A DNA stretch of 64,000 bases from Craterostigma plantagineum (Eukaryota > Streptophyta > Magnoliopsida > Lamiales > Linderniaceae), in assembly GCA_027422505.1 (NCBI GenBank), contig JAPQWV010000760.1, positions 176,001-240,000 on the forward strand, written 5' to 3'. A program made the translations under genes and the position numbers. Under the pieces are notes generated by a model that ran no database searches, was not told the DNA's origin, and saw only the letters and a program-made list of their open reading frames with translations. Of this stretch, positions 33,970 to 43,297 are shown one piece after another. Every line of letters begins with the position of its first letter. Position 1 is the stretch's first letter.

Positions 33970-35160
33970 AATTAATTAAATGTATACTCAAGCTAGGAAA
34001 TTTGAGGAATTAGAAGCAAGATTTGCTAATAATTACTCTGTGTTGCTCAAGAAAGTCTAGGTTATACTAATGAAGATTTGGCTAATGCAAAGTCAAATAT
34101 CATTAGCTTAGAAACTAAGTTATAGATTACTGAAAAAATAGGGTCTGTGATATGACTTCGGAGACTCTTCATAAATTGAAAGATTTACAAACCTTGGACT
34201 CTGAAAGAATAGGTTTTGGTGATGAAATGAAAAGCTTTTAAAGGAGATTTTATATCTAAAAAATTACCCATGTTTCTGTTTCAATGATTTGTCAAATAAT
34301 ACATCTTCCTCAAAACATGTAAAGAAAAGTAAAACTAGAAGAAGCATCCTTTTTCCTAAAAACGAGAAAGCTATTACTAATCATTCTGAGTCGATTTTGA
34401 CTGAAGCTGTAATGTTAAGTAAAAGCAAAGCGCTAAAAATAGTTAAGGAACAAATAAAGATTAGGAAGGAGAAAGGAAAATTAACATTATATTCTAAAAT
34501 TAAGGACGGAAATGTTCAAGAATTTTCCACTTCTATTCCTATTAAAAGGGAAAGGGAAGCCTACAAAGAAGAAGTTTCAAGCCTAAGAAAAGCGAACTTC
34601 TCAAATCACGCACAATTATCATTATAATGTGAATGACGTGCGTTATTGTCGTAGGAATATTAGTTCTCATGTTTGTGATGCATATAATGCTTTATGCTCG
34701 TATTCTTACATGCAATATCCAGTCTAGATTAAGTCGAAAAGACACCTTCTGCGACTGGCTAGGGAGAAAAACTTTAGATCTTCTAGACCTATGCACACAT
34801 TCACCGGTGCTGATATGTCATTTCCATCTAAGGTTCACCAAACATGGATTCCTAAATCACAAATCAAATTTAATAGGAGTAAAGGATGAGTTAGGATCAA
34901 TATTTGAACCAAATGTGCTTAAACCATTTTCTGCTAATAAGGGAGGACCCATCCAAAAATGGGTACCAAAGTCCCGATAATATATTTTGCAGAGTCCCAA
35001 CATGGCTAGGTACTAAGAGAGTTGCTCCACACTCATGACTGGTATGCGACGAGGGCAGCCAAACATCCCAGCGTGTATGGTATCCGGGCTGTTCCACATA
35101 CACGGCTGGTTAGCGATGAGAGCAACCAAACGAGGGTACACTGTAGCTATGCATGATTAA
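33970..35160 (+). pseudogene. Fragment of a second copia-type Gag-pol linker, plus strand, copy A
   Basis: This plus-strand fragment lies just outside the copia insertion. Degenerate frames read as coiled coil (ARKFEELEARFANNYS) and then a lysine-rich linker (34289-34627). They end in HQTWIPKSQIKFNRSK and GPIQKWVPKSR, followed by a corrupted protease start near 35020 (CSTLMTG in place of CSTHMTG). The order matches the linker of the large copia element (GPIRWVPKAL then YLDSGCSTHM) but the sequence is clearly different, so it is a related but separate family. No integrase or RT follows, and no LTR could be assigned upstream. Several stops and frameshifts are present. Confidence 0.6.
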
Positions 35161-35450
35161 TGATTTTAACTTTCTAATTTTTGCATGCATACTTGAGCTG
35201 AAATGCCAAAATACCCTCACGTAGGTTCATTTTCATTATGCATACATCTTAAAGAATTTCGAGCTCAAACTTATTCCTATGCATATAAGCTGAAGAGAAA
35301 AACACCTATAGCAACTTAGAGCTACAAAGAGGGAAAAACGTACATTCTAATACGCATTCAATGATAATTCTTTAGTTTGCATCTGCTCTGAAAAGAATTA
35401 ATACGTTCACGCTCATTTAATTGGGAGAAAGCTTACATTTTTAAGTTCGC
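35161..35450. other. Non-coding remnant after the second copia fragment; no gene
   Basis: AT-rich DNA with no open frame and no repeat seen. It joins the linker remnant to the purine-tract cluster. Confidence 0.4.
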
Positions 35451-35454
35451 ATTG

Positions 35455-35550
35455 ATTGAGGGGAAGTATCACTCCATATTTACGAAGGGAGAGTACATTT
35501 TTAGGGGGAGTACATCTTAAGGTGCACGATTTGAGAGGGAGAAAAATTAC
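35455..35550 (+). promoter_or_regulatory. Iterated polypurine tracts of the second copia-type element, copy A
   Basis: Four purine runs follow each other: GAGGGGAAG near 35458, GAAGGGAGAG near 35484, AGGGGGAG at 35503, and GAGAGGGAGAAAAA near 35533. Repeated polypurine tracts upstream of the 3' LTR are reported for Sireviruses. The cluster recurs in copy B near 63600-63690. The strand and the link to the fragment at 33970 are inferred. Confidence 0.45.
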
Positions 35551-35559
35551 TTTGACCCA

Positions 35560-35605
35560 TATACATATATGTATACATATATCTATCTATCTATATATAT
35601 ATATA
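35560..35605. repeat. TATC/TA microsatellite, copy A
   Basis: A run of TATC repeats then TA repeats. Copy B has a longer TA run (ending 63757), so the tract has changed length since the 28.5-kb duplication. Confidence 0.85.
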
Positions 35606-36520
35606 TGAAGTGTAAAATATGCCTAAGAGGGGGGGGGGGTGAATTAGGCTTTAAAAAGTTTTGGCTTTTTCTCCTTTGAAAACTACTTTTCTTTAAGAAG
35701 ATATTGCAGAGCACGTTATTCCCTAGAGAGCAGTAAGGTTGTCTATGTTATCTCACTAACCCTGTTTACAGAATATCACGTTAGTCTCAGAAATCCTTTA
35801 AACGATATTACCTGGTTATTTGCCAACGTTCCGGGTTTGTTTCACAGAAAAAGTAAATAGCAGAAAGTAAAGTGAGACGGGATTTTTATACAGGTTATAT
35901 CCCCAACTGGGGTTTAATCCTGTCCTTGGGGTGTGATCTCCCCAAGAGTTCCAATCAATCACTAGGTATTACCGGTTACACTATGATTGACCCGTTCACA
36001 ACCGAAGCACTATGGATACTAGACCTCGTTCTGGGCTGACGCACGCCAAGTTTCGATCCACGTCGTTTACCCAGGAAACCTATTCCCCGACTGGATGCAG
36101 CTTGCTATCGAAGGGCCACCGAATCTACAAAATTCGTCCCTCCACGTGCGTAAGACTCCACTCGTGCTCCTTTGTGCGCTCAACGTGCCCGCAGACACAA
36201 CACGTCCAAAGACAAGGGTTTAGGATTTGGAGTTTCTAGGGATCGCTCAAAAGAGTACAGATTCTTAAATGATAGCTCAAACACAAACTACAAATGAATC
36301 GCAAAGTAAAGCTCAGATCGTCTAAGGAATTTGATAGCTTGTGTGTTAGTTGTGTTCCCTTCAAAGTGAAGTGTTTGTCTTCTATATAGACCCACGAATA
36401 GCTTCTACACTTCACAAGAAAAATTAAGCACAGAATATGCAAGATAAAGCTCAATAATCACGTGCATTAACTCAAATAATCATGCCAAGAATAAACCAAT
36501 TAAGCTCAAAGGTCATGCAT
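35606..36520 (+). other. Possible LTR of the second copia-type element, copy A
   Basis: It begins TGAAGTGTAAAATATGCC directly after the purine tracts and microsatellite, then has an 11-base G-run (35629-35639) and GTGAATTAGGC. A TATA-like CTATATAGACC lies near 36382. Position after the purine tracts makes an LTR plausible, but no partner LTR, no clear 3' end and no target duplication were found. Short frames in it (for example 36012-36239) have no recognisable product. Confidence 0.35.
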
Positions 36521-36539
36521 GATCACTTACCATAAATAC

Positions 36540-37195
36540 CACAGATTAACAATCATTCCTCAGTAATCTCATCCATTTGTCAGCATATTCCATATATATT
36601 CCACTCAGCGTATTTTCAACGGTAAGCTCATTTCTTTCCCAAAATATGATACCCAATACGCACGGAGAAAGATTTGATCTACTGAGTATAAAGCAAAGCA
36701 TACTTTCCATGTATGGTGATCTCATCCGATTTCAGCACATTCCATAAATAGACTCAATCAGTATCTTACCACATATAAGCCCAATCAAATAATCACATTC
36801 CATAATATGAGTCCTAAGTCGCACAAGGAAAGCAGGATCATGATTCACTGATTTAAGAGTCACTTAATATCGCACTCAACGGATATATCATTGATATTCT
36901 TTCCTAAAATAGATCAATCACATGTAAGCACTTAATCAGAATATCTTTTCCATATATGGCACAGTCATTCATATCCGGGTGATCACAGTGATATTCTTTC
37001 CTAAAATAACCCAATCTCGTGTAAAGCTCATATATCACTTAATACAATATATCTTCCATATATAGCTTAATCATATCAGCGTGATCTCAGACGATATTCT
37101 TTCCCTATATAACTCAATCATGCGTACAATACATATACCACTTATCGGAACATATTTTCCATATATAGCACACAGTGATATTCCATCCAAACGAG
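36540..37195. repeat. Degenerate ~100-bp tandem repeat
   Basis: GATATTCTTTCC occurs at 36893, 36990 and 37093 (spacings 97 and 103). Each is followed by AATCA-type and TTCCATATAT(A/G)GCA motifs. Weaker units extend left to about 36540 and end in a GATATTCC near 37170. Units are visibly diverged, so the array is old. Confidence 0.65.
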
Positions 37196-37319
37196 AACGT
37201 TCAAAACCAGGTGATCACATCAATATTCCAGTTAAGCACGAGATCACACATATTCGATTTTCTTATCAGTTTATTCACATTAAGCGCTTGATCGAACATT
37301 TTCACATATTTAAACATCA

Positions 37320-37948
37320 CACAACATGCATATCGAGTTTTCTAATTTGTACCCCCCAATTTACATAATTACTTGGAATAATCAAAACTCTCATAGTCAT
37401 TTGGACCAAAATGGTCTACAATATATATATTACTATGACGATAGTACATATATATATGTATATATATATAAAGGAGAAAAAAAGCAAAAAAAAAAAGAAA
37501 AGAAAGAAAGGAAGGGAAAACGAAAGAAAAATCCTCTCAATCACTTCCTAAGACGGACTTCAACTGAAAAATCAACCTTCAAGAGTTCAAGAATTCAAAT
37601 AGGCGTGTCATCCATACACAAGCACAAAGATGATCTCAACCGACCTGCTCCGACTTGCTGAACAAGCAACACTCATCAACTTGATGGAAGCATGGATTCT
37701 AGGGTATTCATATCAAATATGCAAATTTCAAAAACACCCTCAAAGGTATATCTCGAAATTAGCTTAAGGTGAAAGTCCAACTTTTACCCTCAATGCCCAT
37801 TAGGCACTTGGCCAAGCCCAAGTCTTAAAGTTACTTTCTTATGAAGTCCAACTTCAGTCCATTAAATGGCCCGAGGCGCATTAAGGCGCGGCCCAACGGC
37901 CCAAGGCCCGTTAAGGCACAAAACTTTTCTCCTCATTGGTACACGTTG
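37320..37948. other. AT- and purine-rich DNA without a gene
   Basis: It contains TA-rich repeats near 37417-37470 and a strongly purine-biased tract (37471-37535) rich in AAAG and GAAA. Near 37870-37915 are repeated short GGCCCAA(C/G)G and TTAAGGC motifs. No coding potential is seen. The right end could be the poorly conserved left part of the LTR fragment that follows. Confidence 0.4.
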
Positions 37949-38967
37949 ATGATCCTTTTTAAGCCCGACTCTCTAGGTTCGACTCAATCGGCAAGGGAGG
38001 AATCCAAGGGTCCGGTAGATACCTAACCAATCCCGCAGTACCGGATCGTAACCCGATTCGAGTGCGAATTTCGACCAAGCCTTTGTTCCAGAACCTTACT
38101 ATAGATTATAGTACTACGGATAAACCGTTCAGCTGTGTCCCAATCGAGTGAGAGCCATGATCTATGTCAAACTCACTGAACTCGATTCTATGAGAAAACG
38201 GAGATGAGGCAAATTACCAAACTATCTTGCATGTCTAACATTAGTTAGTTCAATACCTTGGCCAAGGATTTCGTAATTTCCTGTCGCCATCCACATAGGA
38301 CACTTGTCTTGATTACTTACGAGACTGTGAATCCGTACTTGGCGGTCTGAGTCCGGCAATCACAAATCGTCATCAAGACCGCATCTGGTCCACTGACCCA
38401 TGCAACAGCAAATAGGGTAGAGGGGAACCATTGATAGTCAAGACTTCGAAGTCAACTCCGTCAAAGCCCCTTTCGGTCTAAGGTTCACGCAGACTACTAT
38501 AGTGTTGTTGTCGGTCGTTGACACTCTCCTTGAGTAATAAGCCATGTTCAACTGTCGTGAGTCAGTGTCCATGAAATGATTCAATCCCTTGATTCGATTC
38601 GTATCACAAGTCTTGACCTCCGCTTCCAAGCGGGATATCGGCACACGATAGGTCATCGATAAATAAGCCATAATTGGTTGTCCAGCACCCAACTGGAGCC
38701 TTAGGCTTACGGACTTTTAATGTTCGAGATTAAGAGTCCACTGGTGCCTTCCTCTCCCGTTCCCATCGAGAACAGTGACTCAACTCGACACATTTGGATT
38801 TGTTCATTTATTGCTTTACCCGATGCTATGTAAATAACTCATATATCCAATACACGAACAATGCCTTTTTTAAACACATGAAAATATCTTATTACATAAG
38901 AGGTCGAATGATGACTAGACTAATGCCCTATACAATCCAATCCTCATTCGAGAGCATATTCCTAACA
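37949..38967 (-). mobile_element. Diverged fragment of a LARD-related LTR
   Basis: It is similar to the last ~1 kb of the LARD LTRs (13745-14748). Both start TGATCCTTTTTAAGCCCGAC, share AGGGAGGAATCCAAG and GTGAGAGCCATG, and end AGCATATTCCTAACA here against GGCATATCCCCAACA. Divergence is far greater than among the four full LARD LTRs, so it is another subfamily. No PBS, tract or target duplication is visible next to it. Confidence 0.75.
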
Positions 38968-39186
38968 CATATAGGTGCAGGAGCTGATTTTATCAGCTCC
39001 CAGGTAGAAGTAGCCTCATTTGGTCCAATGGCGCATGCACAACCAAGCCTTACCCACTCATTGATCTCCCAATAGACGGATGTTTCATTAAATCATGGGG
39101 AGCCATGTAATCTATCGCCGCTTCATTTTGGAGATATTGAAGTAAGTGTTAGTCACCGCTCCATGTAATCTATCACCGCTTCATTT
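38968..39186. other. Unassigned DNA at the end of duplication unit A
   Basis: It contains a perfect hairpin (GGAGCTGAT, loop TTT, ATCAGCTCC; 38980-39000). A 29-bp sequence occurs twice (39103-39131 and 39161-39189, one mismatch); the second copy runs into the duplication junction. One minus-strand frame reads for ~30 codons like protein (LQNEAAIDYMAPHDLMK), but I do not recognise it. Confidence 0.5.
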
Positions 39187-39965
39187 TGGCCATTGATGGC
39201 TTGTCCAAATCCGTAAGCTTCGGGTTGTGAAAGAACTTGAGCCGCGGTGGTTGGTAATTCCCTCCAGGAGGTAGACGAGGGATATTCAGCTCATACATCT
39301 CCATGTATTGTCTAATGATTATGGAGAACCACCGAGCATACGACACATTCTTTGATCGTTTGTTTTCCTTATGCCTGATCTTCTCTGCTAGATCATTCCA
39401 GATCAGTTGAGCAAAATCGTAATTCCGCGAGAAGGCGATTCCATGGAAGATACATAGAATGTTGCCATTGCCTTGTCAAAGCCTACATGTTTTGCTGACA
39501 GACACTTGTTGATGATGCCAAATAGTGTCTTCCAGGGGTGAGGGATTCCGTTGCTCTGAACTTGAGCAAGCTTGGTTAGCGGCGGACGGTATCCCATGTG
39601 AAGGAAGTCACGCACGAGCTCTGCATCAATAGGAATGGGGTCGTAATTTGGGCCGTAGGGGAGGTCGAGGATAAGACCGAAGTCATTCTTGTTAATGTTT
39701 AGGTGCTTCGTCTCTATCACCGTTGTGAAACTGTACGCCCCATCAATAACTTGGCTCTTGATCATCCCCCAAAACTACTGGAGGTAGACCATTGGCACAG
39801 AGCCGTCACCGTTGGAGCATGCCACAGGGGATGGCCTTGTAGTATCGACACCACGATCTCGTCCGGACACCTGAAGGTGGTCAGGTCGAGTTGGTAATTG
39901 GTCTCGTGAACATTGAGGTACATGACCTTCTCATATATGTGGTTGTATGTTGGATAGTGATCCAT
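39187..39965 (-). pseudogene. ORF2 N-terminal part, copy B, with start codon kept
   Basis: From ATG at 39965-39963 the frame begins MDHYPTYNHIYEKVMYLNV, followed by LTTFRCPDEIVVSILQGHPL. It then shifts frame near 39765 in a G-run to MIKSQVIDGAYSFTTVI and again near 39480. It is truncated at 39187 by the duplication breakpoint. This is the only place in the window where the ORF2 5' end is intact, because copy A has lost 49 bp here. No signal peptide follows the ATG. The longer frame up to 40106 adds AT-rich residues that I take to be untranslated or intronic. Confidence 0.6.
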
Positions 39966-39988
39966 CTGAAATACACATAAGAAAATGT
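39966..39988 (-). promoter_or_regulatory. Candidate 3' splice acceptor immediately before ORF2
   Basis: On the minus strand TTTTCTTATGTGTATTTCAG is followed directly by ATGG of ORF2. The pyrimidine-rich tract, the CAG, and the upstream TAATTTAC-type branch-like sequence fit a plant acceptor. It suggests ORF2 was expressed from a spliced subgenomic RNA, as proposed for env-like ORFs of some plant retrotransposons. No donor has been identified. Confidence 0.45.
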
Positions 39989-40000
39989 AAATTATTAGTT

Positions 40001-41018
40001 CAAGAATATAATTGGAGTCGAATTTCGAATTTATCAAATCATAATAATGGGTCATGTCATAGCATGTTTGAATAAATTCGTAATTGAAATCATGAAATTT
40101 GCACATAGATCATACGAAGTGAATATTGAGAAACAATTCAATTTCAACATAAGTATGTAAGTTCGATTGAAATTTCAGTTGAAAATTTTTTCTAGGTGTT
40201 GAAGCACTGTTCACTCCGTGCTTTTTGTCGCGCGAGAATTGAAATTCTCAATTAAATTGTCTAAGTGCAATTTTGAATGCAATTCTCCGTGCTAATTTGC
40301 GATCGAGAAAAATTTTGTTCTTTAAGGTCCGCTACACTGGAAAAAGACTTAGAGATTTTACTGAGTGCTAAATGTTTTAGGCGTGGTACTGTAGCGGAGA
40401 GATTTTACGATCGAGAAAAATTTCTGTGTAAATTTACGATCGAGAAATTAGATTTACCCGTAAATTTACGATCGAAAAATTTTTCCGCGCATGAATAAAA
40501 TTTTCGCTGTGAAAGTTATCGAGCGAGAAAGTATTTTGATTTTAAACAGTTTTATGCTGTGAAATTTTACGATCGAGAAAATTGACAGCGAGAAACTAGG
40601 TGACTTGCCGAGAAAATTTTTGATCGATAAAATCATCACTGTGCATGTTTGCGATCGTGAAATTTTATCGTCGAAAAATCAATTTTATCGCCGCTAAAAT
40701 TTTCGACCGGGAATAAAATTGAAAACGAAATTACTGTTTGCGATTGTAAGTTTTGCGCTCGAAACTAAATTGCAATCTATTTTATCTATCTCTTTCAGTA
40801 ATCTTATCGCTCGCATAAAATCCAAATTCAATTTCTCGATTGTAATTATTTTTCAATCTACGTTATCTATCTTAACGACTAAGTCAAACATTTAGCGATC
40901 GAAAAACTTTTACAATGCAAACAGTAGATCAATTGAAACTCAATTGACACGGTTTGTGGGCGAGAAAGTTCTTCGATGCCTTTAAAAGTTAAAAACCCAC
41001 CCAGTTTAGTCTATCCTT
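40001..41018. other. Copia spacer, copy B, with CGATCGAGAAA cluster; no gene
   Basis: Matches 11465-12482 closely. The motif cluster lies around 40300-40580; one copy has changed (CGATCGAAAAA near 40468). It ends at the LARD target duplication CATAC (41019-41023). Confidence 0.75.
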
Positions 41019-41023
41019 CATAC

Positions 41024-43285
41024 TGTCGGGTAGCCCCGGGTGTCCCGAGATCGAATCCCAGACGCAGCGGAAGTTTAAAATTTTTCCCGGGATCCCCGTA
41101 AGGAGCCCCGGATCGCTTGGTTATGTAAAGAAAATATGCATGACACGTTATAGGGTTTTCGTAGCTTACCCTCGTAGCGAAGATCCTAGCTCTCGCCTTG
41201 CCGTCCCGGTTGTCTAGTTCGCTCCGAGCAACGTCGTGACCTCTCCGAGCTCCAACGCCTTGGCAAGATCGTCACGCCGACCCCGGGACGTATCCAAATT
41301 CCACCACCTTCCAAGGATGGCTAGAAAGGTGGGGAAGATGTTTTAGAAGAGATGTGTTTAGTGTGTGTGTGATTTCTAAAGTTCACAAACACTTAGGTTT
41401 TTCTCAAATATCAACCTAAAATACTCTCACCACTCTCTAAACTCTAATTTTTAGTGTGAGAAAGCTTGGATTAAATTATGGACGAAATTCTTCAAAGTAA
41501 TAAAGATTAAATCAACTTTCACTCTTTGAAATTGATTTTAATCATAATTAATCCAAATCATATCATATATGACTCATAACTTGTTTGTTTCCTTTGTATT
41601 ATACCATCTAATGACTAGACATTGTCCCACAAGTCTAACAAAAGAACAAGGAACGCATTAGGATTTGATTTGGACAAGTTTTGACCAAAAACTGTCGGTT
41701 CACGGCCTCTTGCAAAGGCCTTCACGGCCGTGACGAGCTTAGCCAAGCTTCTGCCCGTCATCACGGCCCGATTCACGGCCATGAACAAGTCCCTGACGGC
41801 CTTCACGGCCTGGGACATGATGGTCACGGCCGTGACCAAGTCGGGGCCAAAAAACATGGCCTCTGTCGACCTTCACGGCCTCTTGCACAAGGTGTCACGG
41901 CCGTGACACATTCGACAGCTTTGCGACAGTTACGTAGATCTCTTAGATCGAGGAGTAAACGATGTCCAATGGACCTAAAATTTTAACCACAGATATAATA
42001 CTCACCAGTCTTGATTCTGACCAAAGGGATTCTCAATCCAAGGTCTAGATTGTGAGATATTAGTTTTTGAATCTGCTGCTACTTCTCAGGCGGGCTTCAC
42101 GACCTTGACGAGCCTTGCTCATGATTGTAAACCCTATTTTTGGTCCATTCTATGTCATTTCGTTACGGGAATCTTATTCCAAATAAATATAGTTTCTAAA
42201 ACTAATATTTAATGTTTTATTAACGTCTCCAAGACCGTAATGTAATAACACATCTCACTTTAGTAGATACTGTCTCGGTGATCCTTTTTAAGCCCGACTC
42301 TCTTGGTTCGTCTCAACCCAGCAAGGGAGGAATCCAAGAATTCGGTAAGCACCTAGCCAATCCCGTGGTACCGAATAAATCCTGTGTTGAGTACGTTCTT
42401 CTTATTTTACGAACCGACTATAGATCGTCATAATACGTATAGACTCTTCACATATGTCCCGGTCGAGTGAGAGCCATGGTAATGTCAAACTCACTAACCC
42501 GGCACTATGTCAAATTCGTGATGAAGAAATTACTAAACTACACTCCACGTCCCACGTGAGTTAGTTTTTATACTTTGCAAAGATTCCATAATTCCTTGTC
42601 CCTGAATATGCATAGGACATATACCTCGATTACTTGCGAGGTTGTGAATCCCTCACGACTATCAATGCCCAGTAGTTGCACCTCGTTGTCAAGACCGCAT
42701 GTCGCCGCTGACCCATGTTCAACCTCGAACAAGGCGGGCCTAGCAAACTAGTAACAAGTCAGGACCCCGAAGCCAACTCTGTCAATGACCCTTCGGTCTA
42801 AGGTCCACGTATACTACTATAATCAATCGATCGATCATTGACACTCAACGAGTAATTACGAGTCGTGTCCAAATACAAGTTAATCCCCTGATTCAACTCA
42901 TACCAATGTTACGACCTCCCGCTTCCCAAGCGAATGATTGACACAACCATTTTAGAGTCATCAACAAATAAGTCATAATCGACATTCAGTCACCCTACTG
43001 AAGTCTAAGACTTATGAACTAATTTTATATCCGAGAATAATAGCTCATCGGTGCCCCCTCTCTCATCCCATGAGAATCGGTGACTAAACTCGTATATATG
43101 GGTTTTATTTATTAACCTTCTCACTGGATGCCTAGTAAGACTAGATAGGTAAATAAATAATATGCCTAATTTCATAAATAAATATTTGAATACAATATCC
43201 AAATATTAAAGTGTGAATAACAGGTTCATGTTTATGCCCAATTCATTACATCCTCGAATGGCATTCCAAGGGCATATCCCCAACA
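41024..43285 (-). mobile_element. LARD 3' LTR, copy B
   Basis: 2262 bp. It shares with the copy-A 3' LTR the CTCTAATTTTTAG form and the lack of the 19-bp segment (near 42848). At GATCCCCG, GATCGTCACG and AAAGGTGGGG it agrees with the 5' LTRs, so the copy-A versions are private changes. Confidence 0.9.
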
Positions 43286-43297
43286 ATCTCCCACTTG
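43286..43297 (-). promoter_or_regulatory. LARD polypurine tract, copy B
   Basis: CAAGTGGGAGAT on the minus strand abuts the 3' LTR, as in copy A. Confidence 0.78.

Larger units (their letters stand above)
10700..39186. repeat. Segmental tandem duplication, copy A (28,487 bp)
   Basis: Sequence from 10700 reappears from 39187 at a constant starting offset of 28,487. It matches on to the end of the window with small indels and one large difference (the solo LTR at 31278). Homology begins at TGGCCATTGATGG; the bases before it differ (GGAA against TTTT). If the units are exactly head to tail, the unit ends at 39186. Confidence 0.93.

Noticed and set aside
34633..34980. 115-codon plus-strand ORF as an intact gene
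   Set aside because: Only the last part (GPIQKWVPKSR) fits the copia linker; the rest is out of frame, so it is part of a decayed fragment.
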